DNA of 64,000 nucleotides from Flavobacterium sp. KS-LB2. Its GTDB lineage: Bacteria; Bacteroidota; Bacteroidia; Flavobacteriales; Flavobacteriaceae. Of the stretch, positions 8,699 through 18,112 are shown one piece after another (position 1 is the first letter of the stretch; the number at the start of each line of letters is the position of its first letter). Position numbers and translations under genes: made by a program. The stretch lies in NCBI RefSeq assembly GCF_036895565.1, contig NZ_CP145904.1, positions 3,162,001-3,226,000 on the forward strand, given 5' to 3'. The notes under the pieces are model-generated. The model saw nothing but the letters and a program-made list of their open reading frames with translations. It did not search any database and had not been told where the DNA came from.

Positions 8699-10813
8699 TT
8701 ACAATTTTTGCAATTCCTTAATACCCATATTGTAAAGCGTAAAAGCCTGAATATCCACATTTTCCTGAATGGTTGCCGCCACGGATTTTCCGGCGCCATG
8801 TCCTGCATTGATATCAATACGGATTAATGTTGGGTTGGTTCCGGTTTGTTTTTCCTGTAATTCAGCAGCAAACTTGAAACTGTGCGCTGGCACTACTCTA
8901 TCATCATGATCGCCCGTTGTCACCATTGTGGCTGGATATTGTACTCCTGCCTTAACGTTGTGTACTGGAGAATACCCTTTGATGTAGCTGAACATTTCCT
9001 TGCTATCTTGCGCCGTTCCGTAATCATACGCCCAACCTGCACCTGCGGTAAAGGTGTGGTAACGTAACATATCCATCACGCCTACTGCCGGTAAAGCAAC
9101 TCGCATCAAATCTGGACGTTGCGTCATGGTAGCGCCCACAAGCAATCCTCCGTTTGACCCACCACGAATGGCAAGATAGGAAGGCGACGTGTATTTTTGA
9201 GCAATCAAATATTCTGCTGCTGCGATGAAATCATCAAATACATTTTGTTTTTGCATTTTGGTTCCAGCATCGTGCCATTTTTTCCCGTATTCGCCACCGC
9301 CACGTAAATTAGGCACGGCATAAACGCCTCCGTTTTCCATCCAAACGGCATTGGCAATACTGAAACTTGGTGTCAAACTCACGTTGAAACCTCCGTAACC
9401 ATAAAGCATTGTTGGATTAGTTCCGTCAAGTTTTAACCCTTTTTTATGCGTTATAATCATTGGGATTTTAGTTCCGTCTTTGGAAGTATAAAATACTTGT
9501 TTAGACTCGTATAGTTCGCTGTCGAAATCTACTTTTGGTTTTTCATACACCGCCGAAGTTCCTGTTGCTGGTTCGAATGAAAAAATAGAACCCGGTGTGA
9601 TGTAATTTGTGAAAGAATAGTACAATGTTTTTTCTTTTTTCTTTCCACCAAAACCACCTGCAGTTCCTACGCCCGGCAATTGGATTTCACGCACCAATTT
9701 TCCTGAATAATCATATTGTTTCACCACCGAAACGGCATCTTTCATATAGTTCGCAAAGAAATATCCGCCACCTGTTGATGGAGACAACACATTCTCCGTT
9801 TCTGCAATAAAATCTTTCCAATTTTCCGGTTTCGGGTTGTTAACATCGACGGTAACGATACGTTTGTTGGGCGCATTCAAGTCGGTTTCTATGAATAATT
9901 TCCCGCCTTCGTTTTCGATGATGTTATTGTCACTTTTAAAATTATCTACAATAGTTACAATAGGACTGTTCGGTTTTGTCAAATCCTTGATATACAATTC
10001 GTTTCCGTAAGTAGAATTAGACGCTGTAATAACCAAATAACGGTCATCCTCAGTTACACCACCACCTACATAACGGCGTTTTTGATTGGCACCAAAAATG
10101 ACTTTATCGTCTTTTTGTGCGGTTCCTAACTTGTGGAAATACAGTTTATGTTGGTCCGTTTTAGCTGAAAGCTCGCTTCCTTTTGGTTTGTCATAACTGG
10201 AATAGTAAAAACCTTCGTTTGCTTTCCAAGAAACTCCGCTGAATTTCACATCAACAATCGTGTCTTCGATTATTTTTTGGGTGATGGCATCCATGATGAT
10301 GACTTTTCTCCAGTCGCTTCCGCCTTCTGAAATGGCATAGGCTACTTTAGAACCATCTTTAGAGAAATTTAATCCGCCAAGCGAAGTGGTTCCGTCTTTA
10401 GAAAAAGTGTTTGGATCCAAAAACACGGTTTCAGTTCCTTTGGCATCTTTTCGATACAACACTGATTGGTTTTGCAAACCATTATTTTTATAGTAATACG
10501 TAAAATTACCTTCTTTGAAAGGCGCTCCTATTTTTTCGTAATTCCACAGTTTTTCCATTCTTGCTTTCAAGACATCACGAAACGGTATCTGGGCCAAATA
10601 ACTATAGGTAACTTCATTTTGAGCTTTTACCCAAGCGCCTGTTTCAGCAGATTTATCGTCTTCAAGCCAGCGGTATGGATCTGGTAGTTTGGTATCAAAA
10701 TACGTGTCAACGGTTTCCCCTTTACTAGTAGTTGGATAAGTTAGCGGTTTTTGATTTTGTCCAAAAGTTGCTATTGCAGAAGATACAGCCATTATTAAAA
10801 AAGTTTTTTTCAT
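8699..10813 (-). CDS. Prolyl oligopeptidase family serine peptidase (S9A)
   Basis: 704 residues, normal for exported prolyl endopeptidases. Signal peptide at 1-18 ([18 protein letters not shown]). The N-terminal part begins [27 protein letters not shown], the classic S9A opening, followed by the beta-propeller. The C-terminal alpha/beta-hydrolase domain has [16 protein letters not shown], the nucleophile in GGSNGG (Ser about 553), the Asp motif [17 protein letters not shown] and the His in NAGHGAGKS. It cleaves short peptides after proline, in the periplasm or outside. Its promoter (10836-10864) and terminator indicate a single-gene unit. The ATG at 10813 starts the signal peptide directly. 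Confidence 0.95.
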   Translation of the reverse strand: MKKTFLIMAVSSAIATFGQNQKPLTYPTTSKGETVDTYFDTKLPDPYRWLEDDKSAETGAWVKAQNEVTYSYLAQIPFRDVLKARMEKLWNYEKIGAPFKEGNFTYYYKNNGLQNQSVLYRKDAKGTETVFLDPNTFSKDGTTSLGGLNFSKDGSKVAYAISEGGSDWRKVIIMDAITQKIIEDTIVDVKFSGVSWKANEGFYYSSYDKPKGSELSAKTDQHKLYFHKLGTAQKDDKVIFGANQKRRYVGGGVTEDDRYLVITASNSTYGNELYIKDLTKPNSPIVTIVDNFKSDNNIIENEGGKLFIETDLNAPNKRIVTVDVNNPKPENWKDFIAETENVLSPSTGGGYFFANYMKDAVSVVKQYDYSGKLVREIQLPGVGTAGGFGGKKKEKTLYYSFTNYITPGSIFSFEPATGTSAVYEKPKVDFDSELYESKQVFYTSKDGTKIPMIITHKKGLKLDGTNPTMLYGYGGFNVSLTPSFSIANAVWMENGGVYAVPNLRGGGEYGKKWHDAGTKMQKQNVFDDFIAAAEYLIAQKYTSPSYLAIRGGSNGGLLVGATMTQRPDLMRVALPAVGVMDMLRYHTFTAGAGWAYDYGTAQDSKEMFSYIKGYSPVHNVKAGVQYPATMVTTGDHDDRVVPAHSFKFAAELQEKQTGTNPTLIRIDINAGHGAGKSVAATIQENVDIQAFTLYNMGIKELQKL

Positions 10814-10835
10814 TAGGTTGTTTTTTAGTTTATTA

Positions 10836-10864
10836 CAAAAATAGGGAAATAGTTAGTGTTGTAA
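10836..10864 (-). promoter_or_regulatory. Promoter of the prolyl oligopeptidase gene
   Basis: Minus-strand TATTTTTG (10836-10843) with TTA 18 bases upstream (10862-10864), 22 bases before the ATG. Good Bacteroidota -33/-7 match. Confidence 0.5.
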
Positions 10865-10890
10865 ATATGGAAAAGTCTTAAATAAAACTA

Positions 10891-10922
10891 AAAAAGCGCT
10901 ACTCTTTCGAATAGCGCTTTTT
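10891..10922 (-). terminator. Terminator of the TonB-receptor gene
   Basis: AAAAAGCGCTA (10891-10901) pairs with TAGCGCTTTTT (10912-10922) on a short TTTC-type loop, flanked by A/T runs. It shares a 13-base core with the terminator at 8621-8647. Confidence 0.85.
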
Positions 10923-10942
10923 GTTTTTTTGAAGAAAATGAA

Positions 10943-13150
10943 TTACAAATTAAAATTCACACCCAAAACGATGTTCCTTCCAATGTTTGGAATGCCATCC
11001 GTTTTTAAACGGGAAAGGTGTGCGATGTATCTTTTATCAAATAAATTGTTTCCGTTGATGTTGACATCAAAAACAGTTTTACCCAATTTTACAGTTCCGC
11101 CAAAACCCAAATTTACCAAGTTATAGCCATTCGATTCTGTCTCAAATCCGCTTACATTTTTTTGATTAAATGTGCTGGAAACGTTTAAAGTAGCAAAGCC
11201 ATCTTCTAACCAATTTTTGATTTTGAATTCGGTTCTAATGGTGTTGTTCCAATTATTTGCCGGAATTAACGGTAAGTAATCTCCGTTTTGTTTTTCGCCG
11301 GTTACAGTTTCAAAACTAGTTTCAAAATGCAGCCAATCTAATGGATGCGGGTGAAAATGCAATCCGATTTCACCTCCGTATAATTTTGCGTTATCCTGAA
11401 CATAGTCGAAAACAGCATTTTCATCTCGCACTTCTCCTGTTGGCGAGGTGTAGATATAATTGTTGATGTGATTGTAAAATCCGTTCACAAAAAACTCAAA
11501 ATGATCCGTTTTGTATTCTAAATTTAAATCCGTTTGCACGTTTTGCTCCGTTTTCAAATTACTATTTCCTACTTCATAGCGATTTGTTCCTTCATGTACT
11601 CCATTAGAAGTTAGCTCCGCAAGATTTGGCGCTCTAAACCCAGAGGCAACATTTAAACGCAAGGTAATATCATCGGCCAAATTAGTTTTGTAACCCAAAG
11701 AAGCATTAAAACTATCGTATGATTTATCGATAGCTTCAAAGGAACCTTCTTCACCTGCAATTCCTTGTGCATCCGTAGTAACTTTTCGATTATCGAAACG
11801 CAATCCAGCTTGTAAGACATTGCTTTTCCACTCATAATTTGCCGTTCCAAAAAAACCAAAATCATTTGTAACTGCATCCGGAATTAAATATTCTTCTCCT
11901 AAATTTGTATTGGTCTGATACATTCCCTGAACACCCACAATGGTTTCTATTTTTCCCATTTTAGGCAAATGGTATTTTGCATTGTAATTGAATGTTTTCA
12001 ATTTCATATGCAAAACAGCTACATTACTGTCTTCGAACTCACTTCGATCATTAGCAACATAACCCAAATCAACATCCAATTTTGATTTTTCGAAAAAGAA
12101 AACATTATTTAAACTCAATAAATGATTAAAAACGCCTTGTTTAGGAAATCCCGTTTTCTTGCTCGTAGATTGGTCTGATATACCATCCTCTGGAATTCCT
12201 AAATCCAATTCATTGTAATTGTACCGCAATACGCTGGAGAATTTGGCATTGCTGTAGCCAATTCCTGTTTTAAAATCGGTTTCATTATAACGGGTATTAG
12301 TCACTCGGTCACCACCAGCAATTTTATAATCAGAATGCGTGTTGTAACTTCCACGAGCCATGAATTTCCAGTTGTCTGTAGATGTTTTTAAACCCAAAGA
12401 AGAACTGCTTCCGGCAGTATTCGAAAAATATTTTTGACTGAAGTTCGCTTTAAAAGTATTTGCATCGGCAAATTTTTCTGGGTTAAAATACAAAACACCA
12501 CCCAAAGCATCGGAACCATACAATAACGAAGCCGGTCCTTTGATTACCTCAACGCTTTCTATTCCTGAATCGTTTAATCCCAAACCGTGTTCGTCGCCAA
12601 ACTGTTGATTTTCCATTCGAACGCCTTGCGAATAGACCAAAACGCGATTGCCGCTCAAGCCACGGATTACCGGTTTACCTATAGAAGTTCCGGTAGAAAC
12701 CTGAGAAACTCCGGGAATAGTAGCCAATCCTTCGATTAAAGTGGCCGTTCCTTTTCGTTGCAAATTTTTGATGCTTTCATGCTCCACTTTCATGACGTTT
12801 TGCGATTGAATTTTGTTGAAAGCCGTAGAGACGATTACTTCATCCATTTCGAAAATTGCTTCTTCAAGAATAATATCAAGTGTGTTTTCTTTTTGAAGAC
12901 TGTTTATGGTTTTATTTTGGGTTGCAAATCCTACGAACGTAAAACTGATTTTTAAGTTTCTATTTGGCAGATTGGAAAATGTATATTTTCCATTTTCATC
13001 TGTAGTGGTTCCTTTATGCAATTCTGATGCATACACTGAAACGCCTTTTAGGGGTTCATTTTGTAAATTGGTTACGATTCCCGAAAGGGTATTTTGTGCT
13101 TGAAGCATCGCTGAAAACCCTAAGAATAGGGCTATGATAAATTTTTTCAT
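10943..13150 (-). CDS. TonB-dependent outer-membrane receptor, possibly metal (ZnuD-like)
   Basis: 735 residues. Signal peptide 1-18 (ending MLQAQ); a carboxypeptidase-D-like beta-sandwich at about 20-95 (SGIVTNLQNEPLKGVSVYA, DENGKYTFSNLP); a plug domain with IEGLATIPGVSQV, KPVIRGLSGNRVLVY and IKGPASLLYGSDALGGV at about 135-225; then a 22-strand-type barrel ending in an aromatic residue-containing strand (NIVLGVNFNL). Such receptors import metal chelates or other ligands using TonB energy. The plug resembles zinc/copper-type receptors as I recall them, and the small His/Cys-rich gene upstream supports a metal substrate, but no specific substrate can be read from the sequence. Start at the ATG opening the signal peptide. 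Confidence 0.9.
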   Translation of the reverse strand: MKKFIIALFLGFSAMLQAQNTLSGIVTNLQNEPLKGVSVYASELHKGTTTDENGKYTFSNLPNRNLKISFTFVGFATQNKTINSLQKENTLDIILEEAIFEMDEVIVSTAFNKIQSQNVMKVEHESIKNLQRKGTATLIEGLATIPGVSQVSTGTSIGKPVIRGLSGNRVLVYSQGVRMENQQFGDEHGLGLNDSGIESVEVIKGPASLLYGSDALGGVLYFNPEKFADANTFKANFSQKYFSNTAGSSSSLGLKTSTDNWKFMARGSYNTHSDYKIAGGDRVTNTRYNETDFKTGIGYSNAKFSSVLRYNYNELDLGIPEDGISDQSTSKKTGFPKQGVFNHLLSLNNVFFFEKSKLDVDLGYVANDRSEFEDSNVAVLHMKLKTFNYNAKYHLPKMGKIETIVGVQGMYQTNTNLGEEYLIPDAVTNDFGFFGTANYEWKSNVLQAGLRFDNRKVTTDAQGIAGEEGSFEAIDKSYDSFNASLGYKTNLADDITLRLNVASGFRAPNLAELTSNGVHEGTNRYEVGNSNLKTEQNVQTDLNLEYKTDHFEFFVNGFYNHINNYIYTSPTGEVRDENAVFDYVQDNAKLYGGEIGLHFHPHPLDWLHFETSFETVTGEKQNGDYLPLIPANNWNNTIRTEFKIKNWLEDGFATLNVSSTFNQKNVSGFETESNGYNLVNLGFGGTVKLGKTVFDVNINGNNLFDKRYIAHLSRLKTDGIPNIGRNIVLGVNFNL

Positions 13151-13185
13151 TGAAAATGATTGTATAGTTCTTCCTCTCCACAGCT

Positions 13186-13200
13186 CTCTCCAAAGGAGAG
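13186..13200. repeat. Short GC-rich hairpin, possible remnant of a dispersed repeat
   Basis: CTCTCC-AAA-GGAGAG in an otherwise AT-rich spacer, with flanks rich in CCTCTCC and CCCAGACCGG. It lies between the His/Cys-rich protein gene and the TonB receptor. The sequence resembles intergenic CTCTCC-TTT-GGAGAG repeats that I recall from flavobacterial genomes; not verified. Confidence 0.35.
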
Positions 13201-13259
13201 CGAGCCCAGACCGGAATTATTTAGTAAATAAAATGAGTCGTGCTAAAATAAATTCAACA

Positions 13260-13282
13260 GAAGCTGAAATAAATTCAGCTTC
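13260..13282. repeat. Inverted repeat at the stop codon of the His/Cys-rich gene
   Basis: GAAGCTGAA (13260-13268) and TTCAGCTTC (13274-13282) are perfect complements around five bases. The minus-strand stop codon TGA lies at the edge of the stem. There is no T-run, so a simple terminator is unlikely; it could be an mRNA-stabilising or attenuating fold between this gene and the TonB receptor. Confidence 0.5.
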
Positions 13283-13628
13283 AACTATTTACAGGTGGTC
13301 CGCGATGGGAGTACAAACTGCCGGAAAACGAAATAACCGTTTCATTTACAGTAAAAAAATAAGGGATTTCTTTGCTACTGGAGCGCAATTGATAGGAGAA
13401 ATCCTTTGGAGTAATGTAACTACCCAAAGCAAATTCGCAAACAAAACAATGATCTAATTTGTGGTGCTGGTGCGTAATCTCTGTACCAGTAACATTGTAT
13501 TTATGATGGCATTGCTTTTCAGAAAGTTGCTTTGCTAGATGCTCATAGGTATGCAATGATTGGAACAGCATTGAAAACAACACTGTAATAACCAGAGAAA
13601 GACTTACTATGAGTTTATTCTTTTTCAT
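13281..13628 (-). CDS. Small His/Cys-rich membrane-anchored or secreted protein
   Basis: 115 residues from the ATG at 13628 (an open extension of eight residues to 13652 would overlap the promoter and was not chosen). One hydrophobic N-terminal segment (KLIVSLSLVITVLFSMLF), then a region dense in potential metal ligands: HTYEHL, KQCHHKY, THQHHKLDHCFVCEFALG. The C-terminus is YSHRGPPVNS. Such small proteins with H/C clusters and an RxPP end are found beside TonB receptors in Bacteroidota, and a role in metal binding or sensing is inferred. I do not recognise an established family name. It is followed after 130 bases by the TonB receptor on the same strand. Confidence 0.7.
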   Translation of the reverse strand: MKKNKLIVSLSLVITVLFSMLFQSLHTYEHLAKQLSEKQCHHKYNVTGTEITHQHHKLDHCFVCEFALGSYITPKDFSYQLRSSSKEIPYFFTVNETVISFSGSLYSHRGPPVNS

Positions 13629-13634
13629 TCGATC

Positions 13635-13664
13635 CAAAGATAACAAAAACAAGAAAAAAGAAAA
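13635..13664 (-). promoter_or_regulatory. Promoter of the His/Cys-rich gene and TonB receptor
   Basis: Minus-strand TATCTTTG (13635-13642), an exact -7 match, with TTT at 13662-13664, 19 bases upstream, and only six bases between the -7 element and the ATG at 13628. It overlaps the T-run of the asd terminator. If correct, transcription would begin at or very near the start codon. Confidence 0.45.
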
Positions 13665-13704
13665 CCATTTGTCTCACAAAAAATATTTTTGCGAAACAAA
13701 TGGT
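13650..13704 (-). terminator. Terminator of asd
   Basis: On the minus strand ACCATTTGT (13696-13704) and ACAAATGGT (13664-13672) enclose an inner CAAAAA/TTTTTG pairing, followed by a T-rich run at 13650-13663. A long, stable hairpin directly downstream of asd. Confidence 0.8.
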
Positions 13705-13728
13705 CTCCTTTTTAAAATAAAAATTGAT

Positions 13729-14718
13729 TTACACCAATTTGGCCTCAATCAAATATTCGGCAATTTGTATCGTGTTTGTCGCAGCTCCTTTTCTCAGATT
13801 ATCTGCAACAATCCACATATTCAATGTGTTTTCCTGGCTTTCGTCACGACGAATTCTACCTACAAAAACTTCATCTTTCCCTTGTGCATACATTGGCATT
13901 GGGTACGTATAAGTGTCATTATTATCTTGAACTACTACGCCATCGGTATGATGCAAAATGTTTCTCACTTCATTTACGTCAAAATCATTCGAGAATTCTA
14001 CGTTTACCGCTTCACTGTGTCCGCCTACAATTGGCACACGAACTGCAGTAGCTGTAACAGCAATTGTATTATCGCTTAAGATTTTTTTGGTTTCACGAAC
14101 TAGTTTCATCTCTTCTTTAGTGTATCCATTTTCTTCAAAAGAATCGCATTGTGGAATCGCGTTTCTATGAATTGGATATTTATAAGCCATTTCACCTGAA
14201 ACACCTGCATACTCATTTTCTAATTGTTGTACTGCTTTTACACCCGTTCCAGTGATGGATTGGTAGGTAGAAACAATTACACGTTTAATGTTGTATTTTT
14301 TGTGCAAAGGTGCTAAAACCAAAACCATTTGGATAGTCGAACAGTTAGGGTTCGCAATGATTTTATCTGCTACAGTCAATTCAGTTGCATTAATTTCCGG
14401 AACGATTAATTTTTTGGTTGGATCCATTCTCCAAGCTGATGAATTATCAATAACGGTAGTTCCTGCAGCAGCAAATTTTGGAGCCCACTCCAATGAAGTA
14501 TCACCACCCGCAGAGAATAAAGCAATATCTGCTTTCATATCTACTGCCGTTTGCATGCCAACTACTTTATATTTTTTACCCTTATATTCAATTTCTTTAC
14601 CCACTGATCGCTCAGAAGCAACGGGAATTAATTCTGTTACAGGGAAATTTCTTTCTGCCAAAACTTTCAACATTACTTCGCCAACCATTCCGGTAGCGCC
14701 TACAACTGCTATTCTCAT
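13729..14718 (-). CDS. asd: Aspartate-semialdehyde dehydrogenase
   Basis: 329 residues, normal length. Catalyses NADPH-dependent reduction of aspartyl phosphate to aspartate semialdehyde, the branch step towards lysine/diaminopimelate, threonine and methionine. The nucleotide-binding VVGATGMVGEVMLKVL is at residues 5-20; the catalytic Cys is in IANPNCSTIQ (Cys126); the general base His is in VGGHSEAVNVEF. Start at the ATG beginning MRIAVVGATG. Single gene with its own promoter (14755-14784) and terminator. Confidence 0.97.
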   Translation of the reverse strand: MRIAVVGATGMVGEVMLKVLAERNFPVTELIPVASERSVGKEIEYKGKKYKVVGMQTAVDMKADIALFSAGGDTSLEWAPKFAAAGTTVIDNSSAWRMDPTKKLIVPEINATELTVADKIIANPNCSTIQMVLVLAPLHKKYNIKRVIVSTYQSITGTGVKAVQQLENEYAGVSGEMAYKYPIHRNAIPQCDSFEENGYTKEEMKLVRETKKILSDNTIAVTATAVRVPIVGGHSEAVNVEFSNDFDVNEVRNILHHTDGVVVQDNNDTYTYPMPMYAQGKDEVFVGRIRRDESQENTLNMWIVADNLRKGAATNTIQIAEYLIEAKLV

Positions 14719-14754
14719 CTTATATTTGTATTATTGAATATTAAATTTGAAGTA

Positions 14755-14784
14755 CAAAAGTAACTAATATTGAAACCAAAACAA
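14755..14784 (-). promoter_or_regulatory. Promoter of asd
   Basis: Minus strand: TTG (14782-14784), 19 bases, TACTTTTG (14755-14762). Full consensus match, 36 bases before the start codon. Confidence 0.6.
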
Positions 14785-14852
14785 GTAGCTTCACAAAAAA
14801 TAACAAAATGTTATAAATACAACAATTTGCCGTTTTCTATTTTTGTATAAAA

Positions 14853-14881
14853 AGAAAAACCGCCTCTTTTAAGAAACGGTT
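14853..14881 (-). terminator. Terminator of mscL
   Basis: On the minus strand AACCG...CGGTT with further pairing inside (TTTCTT/AAGAGG) is followed by TTTCTTTTT. An extra hairpin, TCCTGAA/TTCAGGA (14885-14903), precedes it just after the mscL stop. Confidence 0.8.
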
Positions 14882-14884
14882 GAG

Positions 14885-14903
14885 TCCTGAAATGCATTCA
14901 GGA
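14885..14903 (-). other. Hairpin in the mscL 3' untranslated region
   Basis: TCCTGAA and TTCAGGA form a perfect 7-bp stem on a five-base loop between mscL and its terminator. Possibly an mRNA-stabilising 3' structure. Confidence 0.5.
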
Positions 14904-14931
14904 TAAATTAGAATATTTACTGTAGAGGAAA

Positions 14932-15351
14932 TTATTTTTTCAATAAATCTCTAATCTGAGTCAATAATTCTTCTTGAGTTGGTCCAGCTGGAGCAGCTAC
15001 AACAACAACTTCTTCTTTCTTTCTAGCTTTTTCAGCAGCTCTTAACACAACGAAAATAAAGAAAGCAATAATGATGAAATTAATAATCGCCTGTACCAAG
15101 TTTCCGTATGTAATTACAGCGGCACCGGCAGTTTTAGCAGCAGCTAAATCTGCATAACTGTTTCCGTCCAAGGTTACGAATTTCTGGGTAAAATCAATTC
15201 CACCAGTCAATAAACCTACAATTGGCATAATAACATCATCAACGGCAGACCCAACAATTTTACCAAATGCACCACCAATAACAACTGCAGTTGCTAAACT
15301 TAAAACGTCTCCCTTCATTAAAGAAGCTTTAAAATCACTGAAAAATCCCAT
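14932..15351 (-). CDS. mscL: Large-conductance mechanosensitive channel
   Basis: 139 residues. The inner-membrane tension-gated channel that releases solutes on hypo-osmotic shock. The N-terminal amphipathic helix and first transmembrane helix are recognisable: [34 protein letters not shown], followed by [17 protein letters not shown]. The second membrane helix is [23 protein letters not shown] (about 85-107). The C-terminal helical bundle is [27 protein letters not shown]. The periplasmic loop is short and begins [19 protein letters not shown]. Confidence 0.96.
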   Translation of the reverse strand: MGFFSDFKASLMKGDVLSLATAVVIGGAFGKIVGSAVDDVIMPIVGLLTGGIDFTQKFVTLDGNSYADLAAAKTAGAAVITYGNLVQAIINFIIIAFFIFVVLRAAEKARKKEEVVVVAAPAGPTQEELLTQIRDLLKK

Positions 15352-15440
15352 AATTTATTTTTTTAGGTTAAAATTTATCTTTGCAAAACGAATTTAATAA
15401 AAATTTTAACACAATTAACAGTCGTTTACCCAATATTTAA

Positions 15441-17888
15441 TTACTCTCTGTAAAACACCCGTTTCACTCGTTGAGAAATACTCGTCAGAATTTCATACGG
15501 AATTGTGTTTAATTTTTGTGCCATATACGTTACCGTTGGGCTTTCGCCAAAAACAATTACCTGATCACCTTCTGAACATTCTATTTCAGTAACATCAACC
15601 ATTAGCATATCCATACAGATACTGCCAACAATAGATGCTTTGGACTTTTTAATCGTTACAAAACCTACACTATTTCCCCAACTTCTGGAAATACCATCGG
15701 CATACCCAATAGGAATTGTGGCAATTTTTGTAGGTTTCTCCGCAATGAATCGCCTGCCATAACCCACACTTTCACCGGCATCAATACTTCTGATTTGTGA
15801 AATCACGGATTTGAGTGTACCCACATTTTCCAACTGTTTTTGTTCTTCGGGATCATTCGAAACGCCATAAAGACCAATTCCCAAACGCGCCATATCGTAT
15901 TGGGAATCCGGATAATTACTGATTCCGGAAGTATTCAAAATATGTCGCAACGGTTTTATTTGCAATTCTGACATCAATTTAGACGATAGCTTTTCAAATA
16001 AATCAATTTGTGAATGTGCAAAATCCTTGAATTCCAAGTCATCACTTGTGGCCATGTGTGATAAAATACTTTTTACTTTAACGGTTTGATTTCCTTTTAA
16101 AGTGGCAATCAAATCATCAATCGTATTGTTCTCAAAACCCAAACGGTGCATTCCCGTATCGAGTTTGATGTGTATTGGAAATTGTTTTAAATTCTTTTGT
16201 CCCGCAATTTTAAGGAATTCATGAAGTCCCTTTAAACTATAAATTTCAGGTTCTAATTGGTGTTGAATAATCGCAGAAAAACTAGTCGTTTCAGGATTTA
16301 ATACCATAATTGGCAAATGAATTCCAGCGCTTTTTAGGGAAATTCCTTCATCGGCAAAAGCCACACCAAGATAATCTACTTTATGATGCTCTAGTAATTT
16401 AGCTATTTCAAAACCGCCATTTCCATAACCAAAAGCCTTCACCATCACCATAATCTTAACATTGGGCTTCAATTTTGATTTAAAGAAATTCAGGTTATGG
16501 CTAATCGCATTCAGGTTGATTTCCAGAACAGTTTCATGTGTTTTTTCCTCTAATAAAGAAACAATTTCTTCAAATTGAAACGTCCTCGCTCCTTTGATTA
16601 AAATAGTCTCATTGGCAAAATTCAGATCATCAAATTTTGATATAAACTCAGCTGTAGTGGCATAGGTTGTACAATTAGCAAATTTTCTCTCGAATGCTTT
16701 GATTGTTTTTCCAATTCCTATCACACGATCTATTTTATTCGAAACAATCAACTGAGAGACTTTAGTATACAATTCGTCATTTGACAAACCGCTTTGAAAA
16801 ATATCCGAAAGAATCACCGTTTTTTTCTTGTATTGCTTTTGACTTTCGAGAAAATCCAACGCTATTTTCAACGACTGAAAATCAGAACTATAACTGTCAT
16901 CAATAATACTACAATTGTTTATTCCGTTTTTGACTTTTAAACGCATTTCTACTGGATAGAGCAATTCCATTCGGTTTTGAATGGTTTTTTCATCGTATTT
17001 AAAGTACAGCAAAACCATCAAACACGAAATAGCATTTTCAACAGCTGCTTCATCCTGAAAAGGAATTATCAATTCAGTTGAACTGCCTTTGTATTGGTAC
17101 CGAATTGTGGTTGAGTTATTTTTTGACGCTATCTTAGCGACAACAACATCCGCGTCTTTAGAGTCAAAACTCCAGGTAAACGCTTTTGTTCCTAAAACAA
17201 TAAACGGATCAATCCTTTGGTTTTTTTGATAAATAACCACCTCTGAATTTCCAAAAAGGGTCATTTTCTCTCTTATTTTATTTTCTAAATCCAGAAACCC
17301 TTCATCATGTGCAGATCCAATATTAGTAAGAACTCCAATGGTAGGTTTAATGATTTTTTCTAATTTTTCCATTTCAGAACCGGTTGAAATTCCCGCTTCA
17401 AAAATCCCTAAATTGTGTTTTTCATTGATTGCAATGACTGATAACGGAACACCAATTTGTGAATTGTAACTCTTTGGGCTTCGAATTACATTATAATCAG
17501 GACTCAATAAAAAATTAAGCCATTCCTTCACTATCGTTTTCCCGTTACTTCCTGTCAATCCAATAATGGGAAAATTAAAAAGACTGCGGTAGTTGGCCGC
17601 AAATTGTTGCAAAGCGGTTAGTGTGTTATCTACAACAAAAAAATTAGCTTTTCCCTCACATTCTTCTGGAATATGAGTTACTACAAAATTTCGAACACCC
17701 ATTGCAATCAAATCCTTGATGTATTGATGCGCGTCATTATTGGCTCCGACCAGTGCAAAAAATAAAGTTTGAGGTCCGTTTTGCAACGAACGACTATCTA
17801 TTGCAATTGTTTCTATAGCCAAATTAGTGTTGTCACCAATAAATGTAGCTGGAATATTTTGAATACTTTTTAGGATTTTCTGGCTCAT
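15441..17888 (-). CDS. Bifunctional MurF ligase / alanine racemase
   Basis: 815 residues: a natural fusion common in Bacteroidota. The N-terminal part (about 1-445) is UDP-N-acetylmuramoyl-tripeptide:D-alanyl-D-alanine ligase, with the ATP loop GLTGSNGKTIVKEW near residue 110, NIGSAHDEGF and DDSYSSDFQSLK. The C-terminal part (about 450-815) is a PLP-dependent alanine racemase: VMVKAFGYGNGG with PLP lysine Lys484, RLGIGLYGVSND, IPIGYADGISRSWGN and GSICMDMLMVDVTE. One polypeptide thus makes D-alanine and adds D-Ala-D-Ala to the peptidoglycan precursor in the cytoplasm. The MurF catalytic motifs look complete, so the ligase half is likely active. Confidence 0.96.
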   Translation of the reverse strand: MSQKILKSIQNIPATFIGDNTNLAIETIAIDSRSLQNGPQTLFFALVGANNDAHQYIKDLIAMGVRNFVVTHIPEECEGKANFFVVDNTLTALQQFAANYRSLFNFPIIGLTGSNGKTIVKEWLNFLLSPDYNVIRSPKSYNSQIGVPLSVIAINEKHNLGIFEAGISTGSEMEKLEKIIKPTIGVLTNIGSAHDEGFLDLENKIREKMTLFGNSEVVIYQKNQRIDPFIVLGTKAFTWSFDSKDADVVVAKIASKNNSTTIRYQYKGSSTELIIPFQDEAAVENAISCLMVLLYFKYDEKTIQNRMELLYPVEMRLKVKNGINNCSIIDDSYSSDFQSLKIALDFLESQKQYKKKTVILSDIFQSGLSNDELYTKVSQLIVSNKIDRVIGIGKTIKAFERKFANCTTYATTAEFISKFDDLNFANETILIKGARTFQFEEIVSLLEEKTHETVLEINLNAISHNLNFFKSKLKPNVKIMVMVKAFGYGNGGFEIAKLLEHHKVDYLGVAFADEGISLKSAGIHLPIMVLNPETTSFSAIIQHQLEPEIYSLKGLHEFLKIAGQKNLKQFPIHIKLDTGMHRLGFENNTIDDLIATLKGNQTVKVKSILSHMATSDDLEFKDFAHSQIDLFEKLSSKLMSELQIKPLRHILNTSGISNYPDSQYDMARLGIGLYGVSNDPEEQKQLENVGTLKSVISQIRSIDAGESVGYGRRFIAEKPTKIATIPIGYADGISRSWGNSVGFVTIKKSKASIVGSICMDMLMVDVTEIECSEGDQVIVFGESPTVTYMAQKLNTIPYEILTSISQRVKRVFYRE

Positions 17889-18060
17889 GGAATTAAAAAG
17901 AGATTGAAGTAGATTTCTGGTATAGGAATTATTCTTTTACTAGTTCACTATTTGTAAAACTTCCTCAAAAATAACACTTCTTTTCAAAACGAAGACTTAG
18001 AAATGCTTATAATTATAGCCAATTCAGTTTATTTATAAAAAAGAAACAATAGCAATAGCT

Positions 18061-18090
18061 TTACTAATTTTGGCAGATTACTTATATTTG
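18061..18090 (+). promoter_or_regulatory. Promoter of the 18113 membrane-protein gene
   Basis: TTA (18061-18063), 19 bases, TATATTTG (18083-18090), ending 22 bases before the TTG start. A second TAATTTTG lies at 18065-18072. Confidence 0.45.
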
Positions 18091-18112
18091 TTTTTAGATA
18101 AAATTAGCCGTT

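Noticed and set aside
8575..8817. Minus-strand 80-residue frame near the end of the prolyl oligopeptidase gene
   Set aside because: Overlaps the real gene in another frame and the terminator region.
13609..14079. Plus-strand frame opposite asd
   Set aside because: Shadow of asd and its terminator; no family features and an odd amino-acid mix.
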